Positions 30,048 through 33,384 of a stretch of 33,384 nt of DNA are shown here, piece by piece. The notes under the pieces were generated by a model, which had not been told where the DNA came from, searched no databases, and saw only the letters and a program-made list of their open reading frames with translations. The position numbers and the translations under genes are program-made. Numbering within the stretch: the stretch's first letter is position 1; every line of letters begins with the position of its first letter. The DNA is taken from contig NZ_VJYK02000016.1 in the NCBI RefSeq assembly GCF_007097205.2, positions 1 to 33,384 on the forward strand, read 5' to 3'. The DNA is from Streptomyces alkaliterrae (GTDB taxonomy: Bacteria > Actinomycetota > Actinomycetes > Streptomycetales > Streptomycetaceae).

Positions 30048-31271
30048 GTGAAGTCACCCCTGCGCCGAGTCTGCTCGGGCCTCGTGCTTCTCGCCACCAC
30101 GGCGTCATTCGGACTGCTCACCACCGCCGGCACCGCCCAGGCCACCGAGGAGCGTCCGCCCTTCTACCAACCGCCCGTCAACCTGCCGACGAACAACGGC
30201 GACATCATCCGCGCCGAACCGTCGACCTTCTACCTCGATCCGCTGAAGCTCATCAAGGTGGACGCCGACGTCCAGCGGATCATGTACCGCAGCACCGACG
30301 GCCAGGGGCGGCCCACCGCCGTCAGCGGAACGGTCATCACCCCGAAGGCCCCCTGGATCGGCAAGGGCGAACGCCCCCTGGTCAGCTACGCCGCCGGCAC
30401 CCAGGGCATCGGCGACCACTGCGCGCCCTCCCGGCAGCTCGCCGCCGGCACCGAGTACGAGGGCCTGTTCGTCAAGGGCCTCATCGCACGCGGCTACGCG
30501 GTTGTCATGACCGACTACGAGGGACTCGGCACACCCGGCCGCCACACCTACATCAACCGGCAGACCTCCGGCAACGCCGTCCTCGACGCCGCCCGGGCCG
30601 CCCAGCGGCTGCCCGGATCGCGCGTGCCCGCGGCCGGCCCCGTCGCCGTGACCGGCTACTCCCAGGGCGGCGGAGCGGCGGCCGCGGCCGCCGAACTCGC
30701 CCCGACCTACGCCCCCGAGCTGCACCTCAAGGGCGTCGCCGCGGGTGCCGTGCCCGCCGAACTCAACGCCGTCGCCAAGCGGTTGGACCGCTCGCCGTAC
30801 GCGGGCTTCCTCGGCTACGCGGTCGTCGGCCTCTCCGAGGGCTACGACGTCGACACCGACCCCTACCTCAACGAGCGCGGCCGGAACTTCATCAAGCAGT
30901 CCGAGCGGTACTGCACCATCGAGGCCGTCGCCCGCCACGCGTTCACCGACAGCCGCCGACTCACCGCCAACGGCAAGCCCATCGCCGACTACCTCCAGGA
31001 CCCGCGCTGGAAGCCGATCATCGAGGAGCAGCGCATCGGCAAGCGGGCGCCGAAGGTGCCCGTCCTGCTCAACCACAGCATTCTGGACGACGCCATCCCC
31101 TACGGCGTCGGCCGCCAGCTGTCGAAGGACTGGTGCGCCGCCGGGGCCAACGTGAGGTTCTCCACCAACTTCGGCCCCACGCACGTCGGCGGCGCCATCG
31201 CGGCGTTCCCCGAGGTGTTCCTGTGGCTCGAGTCCCGCTTCGCGGGGCTGCCGGCCAGGTCCAACTGCTGA
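30048..31271 (+). CDS. Secreted lipase/esterase (secretory lipase family)
   Basis: 407-residue alpha/beta hydrolase. Residues 1-32 form a Sec signal peptide (KSPLRRVC, a hydrophobic stretch, then TAQA before TEERPP). The mature enzyme has PLVSYAAGTQGIGDHCAPS (oxyanion region), DYEGLGTPGRHTY, the nucleophile elbow GYSQGGGA, then HSILDDAIPYGVGRQL with the likely catalytic Asp and FGPTHVGGAIAAFP with the likely His. Cysteines at the middle and end (DHC, RYC, DWC, SNC) may form two disulfides outside the cell. The family hydrolyses acyl esters; the natural substrate is unknown. GTG 30048 has CTGGAG five bases upstream and starts just ahead of the signal-peptide arginines. It converges with murQ. 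Confidence 0.88.
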   Translation: MKSPLRRVCSGLVLLATTASFGLLTTAGTAQATEERPPFYQPPVNLPTNNGDIIRAEPSTFYLDPLKLIKVDADVQRIMYRSTDGQGRPTAVSGTVITPKAPWIGKGERPLVSYAAGTQGIGDHCAPSRQLAAGTEYEGLFVKGLIARGYAVVMTDYEGLGTPGRHTYINRQTSGNAVLDAARAAQRLPGSRVPAAGPVAVTGYSQGGGAAAAAAELAPTYAPELHLKGVAAGAVPAELNAVAKRLDRSPYAGFLGYAVVGLSEGYDVDTDPYLNERGRNFIKQSERYCTIEAVARHAFTDSRRLTANGKPIADYLQDPRWKPIIEEQRIGKRAPKVPVLLNHSILDDAIPYGVGRQLSKDWCAAGANVRFSTNFGPTHVGGAIAAFPEVFLWLESRFAGLPARSNC

Positions 31272-31296
31272 CGCCACCCCTCCCGGCCGGCCTCAC

Positions 31297-31340
31297 GCCG
31301 CCGACCGGCCGCCGCCCCGGCGCGGGCCGGTCGGCGGCGG
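31297..31340. terminator. Bidirectional terminator between lipase and murQ
   Basis: Fifteen-base perfect arms starting CGCCGCCGACCGG (31297-31311) and ending at 31326-31340 with a 14-base loop, in the 93-bp convergent gap. Confidence 0.88.
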
Positions 31341-31364
31341 CCGTGTCCGCGTAGTGTTCGGGGC

Positions 31365-32300
31365 TCACCCCCGCGCGGCTTCCAGCGCGTCCCGCAGTCG
31401 CCCGTCGCTCGCCGCCAGCAGCTCCGCCGCGCGTGCCGCGTCCACCTCGCCGAGCAGCACGAGGATCGCGTTCTTCACCTCGCCGTCCGTCGCCGCCAGC
31501 GCCTTCTCGACCTCCTCGTCCGTCGCGCCGGTGGCCTGCGCGACGATCCCGCGCGAACGGGCCTGGAGCTTCGCGTTGGACGCCCGGACGTCCACCATCA
31601 GGTTCCCGTAGGTCTTCCCGAGCCGGATCATCGTGATCGTCGAGATCATGTTGAGCACGAGCTTCTGCGCCGTGCCCGCCTTCAACCGCGTGGAACCGGC
31701 GATGAGTTCAGGACCGGTCACCACCTCGATCCGGTGCTCGGCCGCCGCACCCAGCGGCGACGACTCGTTGCAGGCCAGGCCGACCGTCAGCGCACCGCAC
31801 CGCCTGGCGTACTCCACCGCCCCCACCGCGTACGGCGTCCGCCCGGACGCGGAGACCCCGACCACCGTGTCGGCCGCGCCCACCCCCTGTTCCCGGAGAT
31901 CGGCGGCGGCCAGCTCCCCGCTGTCCTCGGCCCCCTCCGCCGCCGTCAACAAGGCCTGCGGGCCGCCGGCGACCAGGCCCACCACCCGCCCCGGGGCGGT
32001 GTCGAAGGTGGGCGGACACTCACTGGCGTCCAACACCCCCAACCGGCCCGCCGTGCCGGCACCCGCGTAGAACAGCCGGCCACCGGCCGCCATCCGGGCG
32101 GCGACGGCCTCGATCGCCGCGGCGATCTCCGGCAGGCGCGCGGCAACCGCGCCCGGCACCGTCGCGTCCTGCCGGTTCATCAACCGGGCGATCTCCGACG
32201 TGGACATCCGGTCCACCTCGGCCAGCTCCGGACTGAACTGCTCGGTGGTGAGGGCGGCGAGCTGGGCGCGCAGCTCCTGGTACTCGTCGTGCGGGGTCAT
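31365..32300 (-). CDS. murQ: N-acetylmuramic acid 6-phosphate etherase
   Basis: Cleaves the lactyl ether of MurNAc-6-phosphate to give GlcNAc-6-phosphate and D-lactate, feeding wall-recycling sugar to NagA at the other end of the window. The 311-residue SIS-domain protein has the hallmark [32 protein letters not shown] (the Glu of ASECPPT is the expected catalytic residue), [44 protein letters not shown] and [16 protein letters not shown] 32300 is chosen because GAGGAG precedes it by about 12 bases; the upstream GTG at 32312 overlaps that ribosome site. The RpiR gene is 96 bp upstream on the same strand, and the pair is commonly co-transcribed. Confidence 0.95.
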   Translation of the reverse strand: MTPHDEYQELRAQLAALTTEQFSPELAEVDRMSTSEIARLMNRQDATVPGAVAARLPEIAAAIEAVAARMAAGGRLFYAGAGTAGRLGVLDASECPPTFDTAPGRVVGLVAGGPQALLTAAEGAEDSGELAAADLREQGVGAADTVVGVSASGRTPYAVGAVEYARRCGALTVGLACNESSPLGAAAEHRIEVVTGPELIAGSTRLKAGTAQKLVLNMISTITMIRLGKTYGNLMVDVRASNAKLQARSRGIVAQATGATDEEVEKALAATDGEVKNAILVLLGEVDAARAAELLAASDGRLRDALEAARG

Positions 32301-32368
32301 CGCGGAGGGCACTCCTCGGCCGCGCGGTCGCGCGGGCAGTCGGGTCGGAACTGAGGGGGCGGCGTCAC

Positions 32369-32406
32369 GGCTCGATGTCGTGGCTCATGTCGTGGCTCAA
32401 TGTCGC
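32369..32406. repeat. Three imperfect 12-13-bp tandem repeats across the rpiR stop
   Basis: GGCTCGATGTCGT (32369-32381), GGCTCATGTCGT (32382-32393) and GGCTCAATGTCGC (32394-32406). The rpiR stop codon lies in the third unit (plus-strand numbering), and the others run into the gap before murQ. Confidence 0.75.
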
Positions 32407-33356
32407 GGGTCGGGGGAGTGGCGATGCGCCAGCGCCTCGTACGAGTCGGACAGCGCCGGCGCCGCCGACTCGTACGTCCGCTGCGCCACCCCGACGAACA
32501 GGCAGTCGACCACCAGGAGTTGGCCCGTCCTGCTGGACATCGCCGCCGGCCGCAGCTCGCTCTCCCGGGCGGAGGAGACGGCGAGTACGAGATCGGCGTA
32601 GCTGTTGATCTCCCCGTCCGGGCGGCCGGTGATGACCACCGTCGTCGCACCGCGCTCGAACGCGACCCGCAACGGCTCGATCACGTCCACCGTCCGCCCC
32701 GAATGCGTCACGGCCACCGCCACGTCGCCGGCCCGCAGCTGCACCGCGTTGGTCACCGCCAGATGCGGATCGCTGTGCGCGTGCGCGAGCAGCCCGATGC
32801 GCAGCAGCTTCTGCGTCAGGTCCTGGGCGACGAGGCCGGAGGCGCCCACGCCGTACACGTCGATCCGGCGCGCCGCCGCGAGCGCGGTGACGGCCGCCTC
32901 CACCTGGGTCGGGTCCAGACAGGCGGCCGTGTCTGCGAGCGTCCGCCGCTCGTCCTGCGCCAGCTTGTTGATCACGTCCGGCATCGGGTCGTCGACGTTG
33001 ATGTCCGGCGTCACCGCGGGCGCCGCGCCGGACGCCTGCTGGGCCGCGAGACCGGCAAGCGCCAACCGCAGGTCCCGGTAGCCGGGATAGCCCAGCACCC
33101 GCGAGGTCCGTACGACCGTGGCCTCACTGGTGCCCGTGAGCTCGGCGAGCCCGGTGACGGTGAGGGCCGCGCAGCCGGCCGGGTCGCCGGCCACGGTCTC
33201 CGCCACCCGCTGCATGGACCTGGTCATCGAGGGCGCGAGCGTCCGCACCTTCGCCGCCAACGCCGCCGGCCCCGGCGGCGGACCCGCCGCGACGCCCGCG
33301 ACGCCCGTGGCCCCCGGCCGCCGTACCGGCCCGACCGCCCGGCCGTGCGCCGGCAC
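32397..33356 (-). CDS. RpiR-family regulator, probable controller of murQ
   Basis: Two-domain transcription factor. The N-terminal HTH_6 domain (about 30-110) has KVRTLAPSMTRSMQRVAETV, LTVTGLAELTGTSEATVVRTSRVLGYPGYRDLRLAL; the C-terminal SIS sugar-phosphate domain (about 140-290) has ARRIDVYGVGASGLVAQDLTQKLLRIG, DVAVAVTHSGRTVDVIEPL and RGATTVVITGRPDG. The probable effector is MurNAc-6-phosphate, by analogy with E. coli MurR beside murQ; this is inference. The best visible start is GTG 33356, giving 319 residues, but the frame stays open to the window edge and GTG 33356 has no clear ribosome site. The first 30 residues are Pro/Gly/Ala-rich and poorly conserved, so the true start may be inside or beyond this point. 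Confidence 0.88.
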   Translation of the reverse strand: MPAHGRAVGPVRRPGATGVAGVAAGPPPGPAALAAKVRTLAPSMTRSMQRVAETVAGDPAGCAALTVTGLAELTGTSEATVVRTSRVLGYPGYRDLRLALAGLAAQQASGAAPAVTPDINVDDPMPDVINKLAQDERRTLADTAACLDPTQVEAAVTALAAARRIDVYGVGASGLVAQDLTQKLLRIGLLAHAHSDPHLAVTNAVQLRAGDVAVAVTHSGRTVDVIEPLRVAFERGATTVVITGRPDGEINSYADLVLAVSSARESELRPAAMSSRTGQLLVVDCLFVGVAQRTYESAAPALSDSYEALAHRHSPDPRH

Positions 33357-33384
33357 CCTCGCGGGGTCCGTCCGAGTTCCCGCC

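Overview
The window is chromosomal DNA of a Streptomyces or a very close actinomycete. GC is very high, codons strongly prefer G/C in the third position, GTG starts and 4-bp stop/start overlaps are frequent, and terminators are strong GC hairpins without long T tracts. The gene content also fits: nagK-nagA, a GAF-PAS-GGDEF protein like CdgB, otsB/otsA, a short cold-shock protein, a CIRCE-controlled groEL2, and murQ with an RpiR regulator. From memory, S. coelicolor carries most of these near SCO4281-SCO4308; this was not checked. No insertion sequence, integrase, tRNA, rRNA or CRISPR array was seen.

Layout. 1-3863 (+): amino-sugar and sugar-phosphate operon (ROK kinase cut by the window start, NagA deacetylase, PfkB-type kinase, class II ketose-bisphosphate aldolase). 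3881-6583 (-): membrane-anchored CBM35-like protein and a diguanylate cyclase. 6889-9394 (+): flavin reductase-like protein, Tat-type sugar-binding lipoprotein, DUF3263 protein. 9467-12955: otsB (+) converging on otsA and gpgS (-), a compatible-solute block. 13110-14907 (+): a SAM-I riboswitch followed by a threonine-synthase-like PLP enzyme and a ubiquitin-like sulfur carrier ending in Gly-Gly. 15480-17665 (+): cold-shock protein and groEL2 with two CIRCE operators. 18010-21232 (+): two tandem AGCS amino acid/sodium symporters. 21283-28285 (-): a lasso-peptide gene cluster (RRE protein, leader peptidase, ABC exporter, precursor, cyclase, cytochrome P450), with a methyltransferase that may or may not belong to it. 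28927-31271 (+): MerR-type regulator and secreted lipase. 31365-33356 (-): murQ preceded by its likely RpiR regulator.

Two systems stand out. The first is the riboswitch-controlled pair at 13110-14907. SAM control of a threonine-synthase paralogue that is translationally coupled to a MoaD/ThiS/CysO-like carrier points to homocysteine (methionine) synthesis from O-phosphohomoserine and a protein thiocarboxylate, not to threonine synthesis. The second is the lasso cluster. Its 37-residue precursor predicts a 15-residue, strongly cationic core, ANRRGMGFDWYLTRK, with an Ala1-Asp9 ring. The P450 is translationally coupled to the cyclase, so the peptide is probably oxidised, possibly at the adjacent Trp-Tyr in the tail.

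Across the window, murQ (MurNAc-6-P to GlcNAc-6-P) and nagA (GlcNAc-6-P to GlcN-6-P) are consecutive steps of cell-wall sugar recycling. A DasR-like site lies in front of the sugar-binding lipoprotein gene. Short direct repeats lying at, or just after, the stop codon recur at several gene ends.
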